Source: Plasmodium brasilianum
Taxonomy: Eukaryota; Apicomplexa; Aconoidasida; Haemosporida; Plasmodiidae
Length of the DNA stretch: 64,000 bases
Reading direction: 5' to 3'
NCBI RefSeq assembly: GCF_023973825.1
Contig: NC_090126.1
Coordinates: 2,191,001 to 2,255,000, forward strand
Part shown: positions 10,751-22,659 of the stretch, in pieces
How positions within the stretch are numbered: position 1 is the stretch's first letter
How the letters are laid out: every line of letters begins with the position of its first letter
The notes under the pieces: generated by a model
Databases searched by the model: none
The model's input: the letters and a program-made list of their open reading frames with translations, nothing else
What the model was told of the DNA's origin: nothing
Made by a program: the position numbers and the translations under genes

Positions 10751-13484
10751 TGTAAATATTTGCACGATCTATGTAGGTACGAGATGCACGTGGGTATATA
10801 CGTTTGTGTGTATAAAATTATATAGGTGTATGCTATTCGCAGGTTTATATGCACTCATCAGATAAGAGAATCATGCAAAAAATGTTGTAGTTAATATTCA
10901 ATTCGGTATTTAATCAGCTTCTTCATATTCCTAACTATGCAACAAAGGATTTTAAAGGGAATCTTCCAAATGATCAGAAAAAATATAATAATATAAAAGG
11001 TTAAAATGAAATAAAAAAATAAAATAAATTAACAAAATGGAATAACAAAATAAAATAACAAAATAGAATAACAAAATAGAATAACAAAATAAAATAATAA
11101 AATAATATAATAAAATAATAAAATAATAAAATAATACAATAAAATAAAATTTTATTATACATAAAAAATTTAATAAAAAAAAAAAAAAATTATACAAAAA
11201 AGAAAAAAAAAAAAAAGAGGCACAAAGATATATTCAGTGGAGAGAGTTCAAAATGAAAAAGTATCATGTACGTGTACTTAATGCGTTTTCTCACATTGTA
11301 CAAGTATATATATATGCACATAAATGTATATTCATATATTTATTAATGAATATGTACACATATTTTTACTGTTGATACGAAACAATTAGTGGTAGGAAAA
11401 AAAGAAAAAAAGAAAACGGTGAAACAATCTTATTTTATAATAAGTTTTTTATACTCTTTAGTTGTAATTTTTTTTTTTTTTTAAGCTTTTTCCTTTTTTA
11501 AAAGAAAATTTATTATTGAACAAAACATTTGGTAAAAATTGAAGAGGAGTAAAATGAATATAACATTGTGCTAAACGATATAAATACAAAATTTGACAGT
11601 ACGTTTTTGCTACATAATTATTTAGGAGGAAAGGAAAAAAAAAAAACAAAACACTGAAACTTGTGCTCTGGGAGTTTTATTTTACCCTTTTAAAACAGTT
11701 TCAAATTTTAGTGATAAAATATTATTAATTTAAATTTTAAAACAAATATAGCATTATATGTCTGTGTGTATGCATGTATGTATTTATGTATGTATGCATG
11801 TATGTATTTATGTATGTATGTATGTATGTATGTATGCATGTATTTATGTATGTATGTATGTATGTATTTATGTATATATGCATGTATGTATTTATGTATG
11901 TATGTATTTATGTATGTATGTATATATGTGTATATATACAACTTTGAACATGGCCATTTGGCGTGAAAAATGTTGTACGCTCACGTAACACCCTTTACTG
12001 ATTGCATTTTCGGAATATAAGACCGTACATTTCACTTATATATTGTTCCGTAGTCAATTAGTTTATATCTTTACAAAGAGTTACACAAATTGCGAGTTCA
12101 GTGTATTAAATTTTCCCATTAAATTTTACGCAAATTCATGTATGGTATACGATAAGCAGTAATATGCGTGCACACACACATACATATACATGCATCTGTG
12201 GTATTTATTTTTTGTTTTTGCTTCGGAATAAATGTAAGGAAAAGATTTTAAAATATTTTATGCACAATTTTACTTGATAAAAAACATATGTCACTTTTTA
12301 CGCTTTTTCCATATGCTATTGTATATCCGTTACTAGTATTTTTTTTTTTTTTTTTTTTTGATGAAAAGGGGATTAAGGTTTTTTAAATTAATTTTGGGTA
12401 TTTGGGCTATAGTATAAGTTAGCAAACTTTATTTTTGTACACACCTAATCGTTATGATGTTGTTATGTCTCTTTTTAATTTTGAGAATATAATATAATCG
12501 AATAAACAAAAAGCAAAAAAATTATAAGATATTTTATAATATTTGTACATAATTGTATTTTCATTTGACGGTAATTTATTTCGCGGCACATTTTTTCTGT
12601 TGCTTATCTTTTAAAGTATTTTGTTTGATCTGCATAATATTAGTTATATTCTGCTTCTTACAATCCGGATTCGTATAACACGCTTCTTACAATGAACCTC
12701 CTTATAACTGTTGTGAACATAACTTAAAGCTGGCAGGCAAAATGTAATAAATAAGAAGTATAAAAAAAATTATCACGATGTATGAATATATATAAATAAA
12801 AGATTACATATACTTAAATATATGTTTACTTATACATAAATATATACATATATATATATGTATATATTTACATATATATATATTTATATATTTGCACATA
12901 TGTATATTTGTGTGAAGTTTCATAAAATGGCGTTTTAAAATATTATAGCAGCACATCACGCACATTCACGTAAGGATTTATGAGAAGATTGGAAAAAAAT
13001 TTAGGACGGAAAAATAAATGCCGAGGAAGTCAAATGATTTCAAATACAATTATACTGTTTAATTAAAATTATAAAATACATATATGTGTATGTATGCGCA
13101 TTTGAAATATTTGACATTTTTTTTTTTTTTTTTTTTTTACGTTACAAGGTAAAATACAACTAAAAAGTGGAAAAAGCACATGAACTTACTTTTTTTTTTA
13201 AAAATATTTATCTGCTAAAAAGGTGTATAAAAATATATTTTTAATTAAGTATAAATCGTAATTTAATGATAATTTTTATTCTTTAAGGAAAATTTCTTCT
13301 CAAAAAGTATGTTTTTCAAAATTTTTTAAATAATCCTTAAAAAGAAAGTACAAAAAAACTATAACAAAATTGAGGAAAAGAAGATTTAGTTCAGAGAATA
13401 TATAATTTTTTTTCATCCCTTTTTTGTGCTTCCCTTTTGTAATTCCCTATTTTTGTATAACTATCATCTTTTTATTTTAACAGA
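10751..13484. other. 2.7-kb intergenic region, low complexity
   Basis: The region lies between the divergent DDI1 (-) and the unknown gene at about 13.8 kb (+). It contains AATAAAATA repeats near 11020-11160, poly-T/A runs, a TATG array at 11760-11932 and TA-rich tracts near 12790-12900. A short minus-strand open stretch at 12576-12686 (about 36 residues, TNPDCKKQNITNIMQ) looks protein-like but has no resolvable partner exon. The 12-mer GCTTCTTACAAT occurs twice near 12652 and 12682. Confidence 0.5.
11760..11932. repeat. (TATG)n array with GCATG and TTTATG interruptions
   Basis: A tetranucleotide array of TATG units, broken regularly by GCATG and TTTATG variants. It reads open on both strands as Met/Tyr/Cys/Val or His/Thr/Tyr peptides, which is a property of the repeat and not a gene. 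Confidence 0.9.
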
Positions 13485-13742
13485 TGACGATCAGCAACAG
13501 GAGCTTCGTATATTCTTTGCAGCATTTACTAACTTTATGTTACACTTAAAAGTTTCAACGCTGATATTATTATTCATTTAGTGTGATTTTTTTTTTTTTT
13601 TATAATTATTTTTGCATTGATTGTCTCTTTCTTTTGTGTATGTTTCATATATTCGCTATATAAATTTGTTAAATTCATGCCCTCTTTTATGTTTTTTATT
13701 TGCTTTATTTTAATAGTAATCATTATAATATTTTTATGTCTG

Positions 13743-13780
<38 letters not shown>

Positions 13781-13784
13781 ATAG

Positions 13785-14540
13785 ACAGACGAGCAAATAT
13801 AAAAAATGCTGTGAAAAGTACGCATATATTATTGTGTCATTTGAAGGGATATAACACAGCGTATAAAAAATATGTATGTGCATATGGGAAGAATTTTATA
13901 GTTCACAAGAATCAATTTTCAATTTATGCAAAGAACAAATCAGATGAGTGTAACACAAGTGAGGAGCATAGTGATGATGACAATGACAAACTATTTTTAA
14001 ATGATAACGAAAGTGAAAATGATGCAGAAGAAGAACAGGAGGAAAAATATTCAAAAACAAAAAGGCCTTGTAATAACTCAGAAAATAGCGATCAGATTAA
14101 TAAACATATTTCCGACAAACAAAATTTTAATGAACAAGTTATAAATTCTCCCACGGAGATAACAAAAAAGAGCAAATACGACTCGGATGTGATCCTAATG
14201 TATGATGGCGAATGAAAAAAAAAAAAAAAAAAAAAAAAAAAGATGAGAAAGATAACGTTATAGTGACCTATAACAATGCGAAAAAAGTTGCAAATGTGTA
14301 CATAAATACGTACATGTAATGTACATACATATTCATACTTATGTGCGGAGATATACCCGATGGAACATTCTGGCAATTTATGTTATTCTTAGATACGAAG
14401 ACTTGCCACATTTATCCAGTGATATGCTTAGTCCCCATTTGAGCGAGGAAGAAATAGAACAAGTAAACTCAGGAATACCCGATTTCCCGTACGATAATTA
14501 CTCTAATAATATTGCTTATAACAAGAAGATAAAGAAATAG
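13785..14540 (+). CDS. Acidic conserved protein of unknown function, 3' exons
   Basis: I do not recognise the family. Two exons are clear: about 13785-14199 and 14393-14540, stop TAG. The junction (donor AT|GTATGATGG, acceptor TTATTCTTAG|A) restores an Ile codon and reads SDVILIYEDLPHLSSDML. The protein begins ANIKNAVKSTHILLCHLKG, has a Ser/Asp/Glu-rich disordered middle, and ends in SGIPDFPYDNYSNN. The 5' end is unresolved. The first exon shown may start at 13785 or 13789, because AG occurs at both places. An acceptor-like TTTTAACAG at 13475-13483 followed by ATG at 13484, and another near 13712, suggest one or more upstream exons. Reading straight through the poly-T tract from the ATG at 13736 is possible but would encode a Phe run. 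Confidence 0.65.
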
Positions 14541-15138
14541 TACTCAGAATGGGCCTATTAATTTACAATTAATGCGTACCTTTGAGCACTTGTTAATTTG
14601 TTTTTCTCCTTTTTGCTTTATCTATCTCTATATATCTTTTTTTTTTTTTTTTATGTTATTGTTGTTTGCTCAAAAGACGGGAAACCATCTTCTTTTGTTA
14701 TTAAAAAGAATTACATGTGTAATTCGTAAAGGTAGGCATTTCGCCTTAGCAATTTTTATGCACAAAAAAAAAAAGAAAAAGTAATAGTACGAGTTGGTTG
14801 GAGATGGTACAAAATAATACAAAAGATTGAATATTCAAGTCGCTTGTCAAGAAAAAGAATTAAAATTTTCTCTTATCTCTTATCTCAAAAATTAAAAAAA
14901 AAAAAAAAAAAACTCCTTATGGATGTATTTTTCTCTTCATGATGAAAAAGGGTGAACCTTAACATGTGCATGTTTTAATGTAACTAATGTTGTTTATGCT
15001 CCGTCTAATTCTGTTTTTCTTCTTAGGCATATTTTTTTTTGAAGGGAATGTTTAGTATCGTATTTTACAGGATTGTATCTATAAATGATATATTTATCTT
15101 TTAATATTATTTTTGCCACTTGACATAGTTTTTATTAA
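14541..15138. other. Convergent spacer with a possible alternative 3' exon of the aldo-keto reductase
   Basis: This lies between the 3' ends of the 13.8-kb gene (+) and the aldo-keto reductase (-). It is mostly T-rich. On minus, after CATTTATAG near 15082, a protein-like stretch of about 27 codons (YNPVKYDTKHSLQKKI to a TAA near 15000) could be an alternative last exon of the reductase, joined from a GTACAT donor near 15250. The unspliced C-terminus is equally plausible. Confidence 0.4.
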
Positions 15139-18100
15139 TCATGGTTCGGTACCAGTTCTAAATCCAAATGATGTGCCAAAGGGGTTGTATTTGTAGATAT
15201 ACCAAAAGCTTTCTGTTTTAATTTCTGATGGGGTTAATTTGATGTACTGGTAAATATAATCTAGTTCCATTTTATCGAGTGGATTTATATTGTGCCTATT
15301 TAATAACTGCTTATATATTAGATCAATATCCAGATTATTAAAAATGTCAGGCATATCTTGTCCTATCTGATCTTGATATTGATATAATTCCTGATGATCA
15401 TTTATTGCTTGGCTGATAACTTTTTTCACTTTTTCTTTATTTTCATAAAATTCTCTTATTTCGTCATCTGTTGGAGTAACTGATATGGTATTGTTTTTAA
15501 AGTAAAAATGAAAATCTCTAGTATCATAAAGAGTCTTTTCTGTATTACTGAGTTCGGTAATTATACCTTTACGTACTTTATATTTATCCCATTCAAATAA
15601 AATACTTTCCTTTAGTGCAAAATATTCTCCTTTTCTTTTTTCTCTTTCAATCCATATACGTGAACTAATAAAATTTGAATCATTTGGTTCATCATTTAAA
15701 CCAAATGTTGATCTTATTCTATCATGTTCTTCTTTTAAATCTGTGTATGCATATCGTTTAGGTAAAAATGGTAAGGGATAATTATTCCAGTATGATCCTC
15801 CACTGAATATAGGTATATTTGCTGTTTTGTAAAAAGCATTTTGACTAGTCTTATTTGGGTCCTTAAGACTATTTAAAATAGTATTTCCATCCATAGTACA
15901 ACCCCTATATCTTAGAAAAATTTCATGTATATCATATTCAGTGTGTTGATACATTGGATAATTTAATGCTAAAACGGAGTCTTTTAGTTGTCCTAATGTT
16001 CTTGGTCCTATAATAGATGAAGCTACAAAGGGTCTACTATAAACAAAACTTAAACTTAATTGACTCAGGGTCATCGCATGCGATCGAGCTATTTTCATAT
16101 ATTCTGCAGTAGCATCTTGAGCCCATACACATCTATGTGATTTATATAGATGTGGATATTTATTACATCTACCATTTCTTGGTCCATATGATAAATACCC
16201 ATAATCTTCCGCCTTATTTCCCCTTGAATCGTCTAAATCATGGTCAAGTTGATCATCCCCTAGTAATGTTTCTGGACCAATAGTATGATATCTCTCTGGG
16301 TCTAAATATTTTCCTGTTAATATTCCTCCAGCCAATAATCCATAAGGTACTAATGGCACATTATAATTTTCCTTTAATATCATTTCGACCATTCCTGATG
16401 ATTCTACTTCATTTCTATGTAATAAATTATATAAATTCTGTACACACAAAATTTTCATATTTTTTTTTTTTTTTTTTTTGATATATTACACCATTCATAT
16501 ATACCCCATACACTTTCATTCGATACAGCAATATGTCTAACTTTTCCTTTAAGAACTAACTTTTCTAATATTTCAAATTGTTCCTCTATGGATATTACCT
16601 TTTTATTTTCTAGGTTTAAATTTTCATATCCCCATACATAAGTATCTTCTCCGTTCACACTATTAGGTATGTATCGTTCAGGTAAATCAATAGTTAAAAT
16701 ATCCACATAATTTGTATTTAAATTTTTTAAAATTTTATCTAGCCTTTGTTCTATATTATAAAAACTGGGAGTATCATCTTTGAAACCTTCCATTATCCAA
16801 CTTAAATAATAATCACCATGTGCACTTTTTTCTACATTCCTTGATGAACACATTCTTAAATTTATGACTATATTTTCTCTTTTTTTATCCTTAAGAAATA
16901 AATTCATATTTACGTTTTTACTTTTTTTGTAGCTGTCTGGGTCATGTGGAAATGGATCATATTCACAAATATCAAAAAAATTTATTCCATATTCATAAAA
17001 AGCCATATTTAGTAAAACATTTACATCGTCTTTACTTATGAAATTCTCATTTTCATACATACTAGTCCCAATACAAATTTCACTTACACATAGGTTGCTC
17101 TCACCTAATTTGCGGTACTTCATTCCGTATATTAAATCCTTATGTGTATATATTTTGTGAGTCTTAAAGCTATTCGAGTTGCTAATTCGTAGCAGCTCAT
17201 AAAATAGGTGCTTATATTTCAAGCTGCTCCGTTGTTCTGATTTGTCCGTATTGTCAATTGTTTCTCGTTCTTCCAACTTTTCATTTTTATGAACACTCGA
17301 TAAGATTGCATTCATTAGATCTTGGCTCTCTGGTGGGGGCTTTTCCCCGAATCTAAGTTTACTTATATCTGGTCTTTCTTCATACAACTGATGATTTTTT
17401 TCATCTTCTTCTAGTAAAAATTCTACTTTTTTGATGAACTCGATCTTTTTATCTCTCTCTTCCTTTTCCTTTTGCCTTTCTCTTTCCCGTTCTTTTTGTC
17501 GCTCTTCTTCCTCTTTCGATATCCCTTTGGTTTCTATCCCCTCTTCTTTTTCAACATTGTCCTCTGCTCTGTCATAATAAAATTCTTCCCCCTTTTGCTC
17601 TTCATCTAACATATTTTCCTCATTTTCTGCCTGTACTGCTTCTTCCTTCTGAGCTGTTTTTTTCTTTTTCCTCCCCCTCTTCTTTATATTATTTTCAGCG
17701 CGTAAAGCAGAAACTGTAGCACCGTCTGGGGAATCTCTTATGGTGCTACTTCTACCTCTTCTTCCTCTTCTCTTCTGTGATTTGTTCTCCTTTTCTTTTT
17801 GCAATTCCCCTTCTTTACTCGCTTTTTCTTTTTGTTTATTTTCCTTCTTCTCTTCAGAGTTCCTTTTCGCGTACGCCTTTGTTGATATGACCAAGCTAGT
17901 CATACCACCCGTTGGAGTACCTAAAATTGATAATTTATTGTTCTTTTCTAACGTACTAGGCACTCTCCTCTTTTGTGTTACATAAAGAATATTACTCCAA
18001 ATAAAGCAAAAAGTAGAATAATTTTTAGTAAGACGACTTTTAAAAGTTTTTATAAATGTAGTGTTCCTCAATGAATACTTCTTTCTGACACTCTTTAATT

Positions 18101-18242
18101 TTGTTACACTTTTATTTGTTAAGTTGAAGGTTGAAGTGAATGTTGAGGTGTAATAGTTTCTTTTTTTTAATAGGCAAAAATATTCCTTGAAAAGGAGAAA
18201 TGTGTGAATAACAACAAGGAGTATACTCGTTTGCCCTTTCAT
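15139..18242 (-). CDS. Tas-like aldo-keto reductase, degenerate active site, frameshifted at a poly-A run
   Basis: The reading frame is broken at the 20-base homopolymer 16460-16479. Upstream 18242-16480 gives about 588 residues and downstream 16458-15139 gives 439. One extra A (or two fewer) would restore one frame of about 1,035 residues. The N-terminus is a hydrophobic signal-like segment (MKGQTSILLVVIHTFLLF), followed by a basic and then a Lys/Glu-rich extension. The aldo-keto reductase barrel starts near residue 373 (YRKLGESNLCVSEICIGTSM), continues through GINFFDICEYDPFP and VRHIAVSNESVWGIYEW, and after the break ILCVQNLYNLLHRN and PLVPYGLLAGGILTGKYL. Closest in style to bacterial Tas/YajO-type AKRs. 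The tetrad looks damaged: the catalytic Lys position reads INLRM, the His position reads TIDLPER, and the Tyr is displaced by one. A C-terminal extension of about 200 residues follows the fold. Function may be non-catalytic (inference). Confidence 0.85.
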
Positions 18243-19643
18243 AACTGCTCAGCCGAAATAGATTAATTGCCGTACTGGCCTTTTGCTTTCATGCGCTTCG
18301 CGAGTATGCACATGTGTACAAATATGCACATATATACGTGCAAACATACATACATACAAACATGCAAACATACTCATACGTATACGCATGTACCTACTTG
18401 CTTGCAAATAACACTTGGGTGCATATGTTGGTATGCCTCTTTACAATCCTCTATTTCGTTTCTTCCATAACTTCATCTTGAAAAATATAATGCATTACAT
18501 GGGTCAAAATGAAGAATTCACTTAATAAAAATACTTGTCCTTTTTTGGCATATTAATGAACACGGGAAATATTTTTTAATTTCCCCCTCCGTTCATTATA
18601 TGTGGATTATTGGGACTACAAGATTCGCACGAGTTCGACTTAATATGGTCGTTTTATTTTATTGTATTTCATATTGTTTTATTTTATAGTATTTCATATT
18701 GTTTTATTTTATTGTATTTCATATTATTTTATTTTATTTTATTATTTGTATATTTTATTTTTTTTATATAATTTATTTCTTTTTTTTTTCCACCCCCCCT
18801 AAATTCGAGTTTGCCGAATTTGCTTATGAATAAAATACTGAACAAACAGGAATAATGTTGAAAAAAAAAAAAATAATTAAGCGAAAACTATGAGAGGGTA
18901 AAAAGAAAAAAACAAAGAAAGAAAGAAAGAAAGAAGTATATAAGAAGTTTAAGCGAAAGAAATAAAAAAAAGAGAAAAAAAATACCTGTTAAACTTAGAT
19001 ATGGGAGGAGGAAAAAGGTGAACCCTTCCCATCATTTTTAGCTTTAAATTGGCAAAAAAGGAAAATATTTGACCTACATATGATGAAAAAATGTTCAAAC
19101 GAAATTAATATAAAAAATTGGATGAATATATATACCTACATAGGTAAGCGCCCATAAACGTAAAAGCATAGACATAAGTACACACATACATAAGTACGTA
19201 CAATATATATATAGGCAATTTTTTACCCATTTAGAGCTATTCTTCAAATAAAAAGACCTCAGATCTATGGGAATTTTTACATAATTTGGGAAAAATAAAA
19301 ATAGCTGTGAAGTAAGTCGAAAATTATAGACGACATAGTATTTGTTGCTCATTTTTTTTCCTTATTTGTATTTTTGCCTTAGCATGAGTAGCATATAAAA
19401 AGATGGTTAGCAGAACATTACGAGAACGAATAGTAAAAATAAAAAATAAACTTAGAACTTATTATTGGAATATTACATAAACAGAAGTACATGTACGTAA
19501 AATCACACATATGTATATAGGCACAAGTATATGCATTTATGCATACCCATATATATTATTATGTATATGTACGTATACATATCTATATCTATGTCTATAT
19601 TGGCAAGCGTGCTCCATAAATTCGGTAGAATATCTGAAGGGAA
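18243..19643. other. Divergent intergenic region (promoters of AKR and Trm82-like genes)
   Basis: This separates the 5' ends of the reductase (-) and the WD protein (+). It contains ATAC/ATGC-rich sequence (18300-18400), a TTTTATTGTATTTCATATTG repeat of about 25 bases at 18655-18740, a GAAA run at 18915-18935 and further TATG-like stretches. I see no gene. Confidence 0.6.
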
Positions 19644-21452
19644 ATGAAGAAGAGACGAATTGGAAACTCAGACAATTCTTCGCGTGCTTTAGAAAATTTG
19701 AGTATAGGGGAAGAGAATAAAAAGTATATTTATCCAAGTATAGCAAACTCACCAATACTTTTATGTAATGATAAAATAATATATGGATATGGAAATAGCT
19801 TAATAGTATTTTGTTTGAAGGAGAATAAATATATAAAGAAGATCCAAGACCATAGGAATGCTATAAGATCATTGGATGTAAATGAAAATAATAAATACTT
19901 TTTAACAACGGGGGATGATAAATTAATTATAATATATGATGAAAATTGGACAGTATGCCACAGAATAATTCACAAAAAAAAAATAGTTAAGGCATATTTC
20001 TTGAAATATGTACAACGGGAAGAAAAAAAATTTGAAATACTATTTGTAGACAAATATGGGGATATGTACATATATGATATAAATACGCTCATTCGGAAGG
20101 AGGATGAGCCAACGGATAGCGCTACAGTTGAAGGTAACGAAAAAAGGAGTGCAAAAAATGGGCACCTGCGGATAGAGAAGTCGAAGGAGGATGATCAAAA
20201 AGAGGAGAAAACGGAGGAAGACGATAAAGGCACTGTCAAACTGCGCTATTTAAACGATGCGTTAAATGAGATTCAGGAAAATGATGACGATTTATTTTTT
20301 ATGAAAGATTTTGAACATATGTTACAAAATAATTCTGAATGTTCAGAAAATTCGTTACTTAGTGATAAAAGCAATAATAAGCAAGAGGATAATACCGAAG
20401 GAGAAATGGTAGACGACTATGCGAACCATGAGTTATTAAATTTAAAGGATAAAAATAAAATGAATAATGTAAAGAAGAAACTAGAAAGGCACTATTTAAA
20501 ATGTTTACAAAATAAATGTTTGCTTTACCCTATTATGACATGCAATTCTGCTGTAATTTCTTTGTATTATGATAAGAATTTTTTAATAATAGGTGATAGG
20601 GATGAAAAAATAAGAATAATAAAAAATAAAAGTATTAATAAGATATATAACTTTTATTTAAATCACAAGCTTTTTATTACTTCACTTCTTTTAATTAATG
20701 AACATACATTTTGTTCAGCTGCAGCGGATTGCTACTTACATTTGTGGGATATTAAAACAAAAGAAATTGTCGATTCATTATATCTTGATTTTCATTTTTT
20801 ATCAAAATTTATAGAATTAAAATTAATATTTAACAATTCCAATCACATGAACAAATATAAATTTATCGTAAGCATTTTAAATTATCATCACACAGCCTCA
20901 TCCATCTTTGCTACTATAGAAAATTTGAAAGGAATACTAATAATACCATTAATTATGGACAGTAAAACAAATAGTAATATAAAATTTAACAAGGAGAATA
21001 TCTCGTTTTACCCCTTAAAATATGATGTATTATCCTTCCTCTTTTTAAATGTTTACAATACATATGTCGTATTTTTTACTGATAGAAATAAGGGCACTTT
21101 ACACCAAATAAAATTAAATGAACACGGTCAGCTCGGTGGTGAGTTGATTACGTATGACCACTCCTTTTTTGATGGCAAGGAAAAAATGGGTAAAACAGAA
21201 AAGGCAGTTATATCTCTACATATGCAATTTACTTGTGCGTTGAACTACGTGTGCTGCATGTTGTATTGCTAGTGATTAGTCTAACTTGCTTAATAAATAT
21301 GACTTAGTCTGTTCTAATGTGCAATTATCTGATCGAATATTCATTAACCTGATTCATTGTGCATTCTTTTTTTTTTTTTTTTTTTTTTCTTTATAGATAT
21401 AGGATTAATAAATTACTGGAAACACACAACTATAGAGGGTGATTCGTATTAA
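19644..21452 (+). CDS. WD-repeat protein, Trm82/WDR4-like (tRNA m7G46 methyltransferase subunit)
   Basis: The proposed model has exon 1 19644-21189 and exon 2 21397-21452 (donor GGGTAAAAC, acceptor after T-run and TTTATAG), giving a C-terminus DIGLINYWKHTTIEGDSY. Without splicing the frame ends at 21272 with an odd Cys-rich tail, so I prefer the spliced form. The protein of about 533 residues begins MKKRRIGNSDNS and has WD-type blades: HRNAIRSLDVNENNKYFLTTGDDKLIIIYD, a FVDKYGDMYIYD strand typical of Trm82, and FCSAAADCYLHLWDIKTKEIVDS. A Lys/Glu/Asp-rich insert (about residues 150-290) interrupts the propeller, as is common in Plasmodium. Trm82/WDR4 supports the Trm8/METTL1 catalytic subunit that makes 7-methylguanosine in tRNA. 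Assignment is by motif style; another WD40 protein is possible. Confidence 0.65.
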
Positions 21453-21522
21453 ATTTATATATATATGCATGCACATAGGTACATATGTATGTATGTATGT
21501 ATGTATTTATGTATGCAAGTAC

Positions 21523-21720
21523 TTAAGTATTACATAAATTTACCATAGCATGAGGATTGTGCCCTCTCCTACTTCTCCTATAAAGCCGCTTAATATAATT
21601 AGGTATTTTTTCACTTAAACGTAATACTTCCACTATAATGCTAGATTTATCTACTGTTACTTTTGGAGTGTATACTTCATCTTTATGTTCTATTTTGTTA
21701 ATAATTAATCCATTTGGATT
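21523..21720 (-). CDS. Terminal exon of an unresolved minus-strand gene
   Basis: A 65-codon open stretch after ATTCTTTAAAAAG ends at TAA 21525-21523. It reads as real protein (NPNGLIINKIEHKDEV, VTVDKSSIIVEVLRL, YIKRLYRRSRRGHNPH) with no repeats. It has no internal start near its 5' end, so upstream exons must exist. Candidates on minus are a signal-like N-terminus from ATG 22315 (MTILLRIKCCIFILELLLVF), a block after ATATATTAG near 22150 (FSCVFFRALKLTNPKKMKRI to SKMNSK), and a short block near 21878 (NRNKY). These can be joined in phase only with weak donors, so the 5' structure is left open. The hydrophobic leader would suit a secretory or apicoplast-targeted product (inference). Function unknown. 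It is convergent with the Trm82-like gene. Confidence 0.5.
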   Translation of the reverse strand, partial: NPNGLIINKIEHKDEVYTPKVTVDKSSIIVEVLRLSEKIPNYIKRLYRRSRRGHNPHAMVNLCNT

Positions 21721-22659
21721 CTTTTTAAAGAATGCATTAAAATTTTGTAATTTGCATAAATTTTATATTTTATACAAATCATATATAAAAATAGGTTCCT
21801 CCCATTTTTATGTATTCCTTTTTTTTTTTAATATTTTACAAAAATTGTTTCTCATTGTACACGTATTTATTTCGGTCTGTACTTGTGTTTATGTATAAAC
21901 ACCCCCCTCATATGGATTATATATTGTCAAAAAAAAAAAAATAAATAAAATAGAATAAAATAAAATAAAATAATGTAATTTAGGTAAACGTTTAAGAGAA
22001 ACGTGAACTAATCATTTATAAAGGATTAAATGTTTATCTTTTTCATATTACTTTTACTGTTCATCTTTGAAATTTTAAGAAAATAATTGCATATCCGTTT
22101 CATTTTTTTCGGATTAGTCAATTTTAAAGCACGAAAAAATACACAAGAAAACTAATATATATGCATATGTACATTAATATAAATGTATATGTATATGTTC
22201 GTATTATTATTTGTGTACAAAATATATTCCTATTGTTATATCTCCTCACACTTTTAAAAACCAAGAGAAGTTCTAGTATAAAAATACAACATTTAATTCT
22301 TAATAATATTGTCATTATATGTTGTAACTTAGACTAACCTCCATAATTAAACAACGTATTTACGGCATAGTTAAAAATGAACATTGAGGGATAGAGGAAA
22401 TTGTGACATAAAAAATTATTTTGAGATATTCGAATAACACCCATTGTTTATAGGAGAAAATTAAAAAGTCGAAAGCACAATTAAATGGTATATGGGCATC
22501 GGGAGTGGCAAGAATCAAAAAAAAAAAAAAAAAAATAGTTAAACAGTTTTATGTTTTCCTTTCAAATGTGAAGAATTGTATTAATATTTATGTAGAACTT
22601 ATATACGAAAGAATAACACATATGCGCTTGTTATTTGAGGTATAATTTTCTTTAAAATA
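21721..22659. other. Probable introns/5' exons of the gene ending at 21523, plus promoter of DUS1
   Basis: This holds candidate upstream exons of the minus-strand gene (see 21523-21720) and, on its right side, the promoter and 5' UTR of the dihydrouridine synthase. Poly-A tracts lie at 21930-21942 and 22518-22535. No other feature is evident. Confidence 0.45.

Noticed and set aside
10751..10765. Five-residue N-terminal extension of DDI1
   Set aside because: The frame opens with GTG, not ATG; the ubiquitin-like domain begins precisely at the ATG at 10750.
11708..11988. Open frames on both strands rich in Met/Tyr/Cys or His/Thr/Tyr
   Set aside because: They translate a TATG array; no start context, no conserved composition, and all frames stay open because of the repeat.
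14572..14784. 70-residue Phe/Leu-rich plus-strand frame
   Set aside because: Driven by a poly-T run in a convergent spacer; no splice support and no protein-like pattern.
15139..16458. Second half of the aldo-keto reductase as an independent gene starting at ATG 16458
   Set aside because: It begins in mid-barrel and continues the fold of the upstream half; the break is a homopolymer frameshift.
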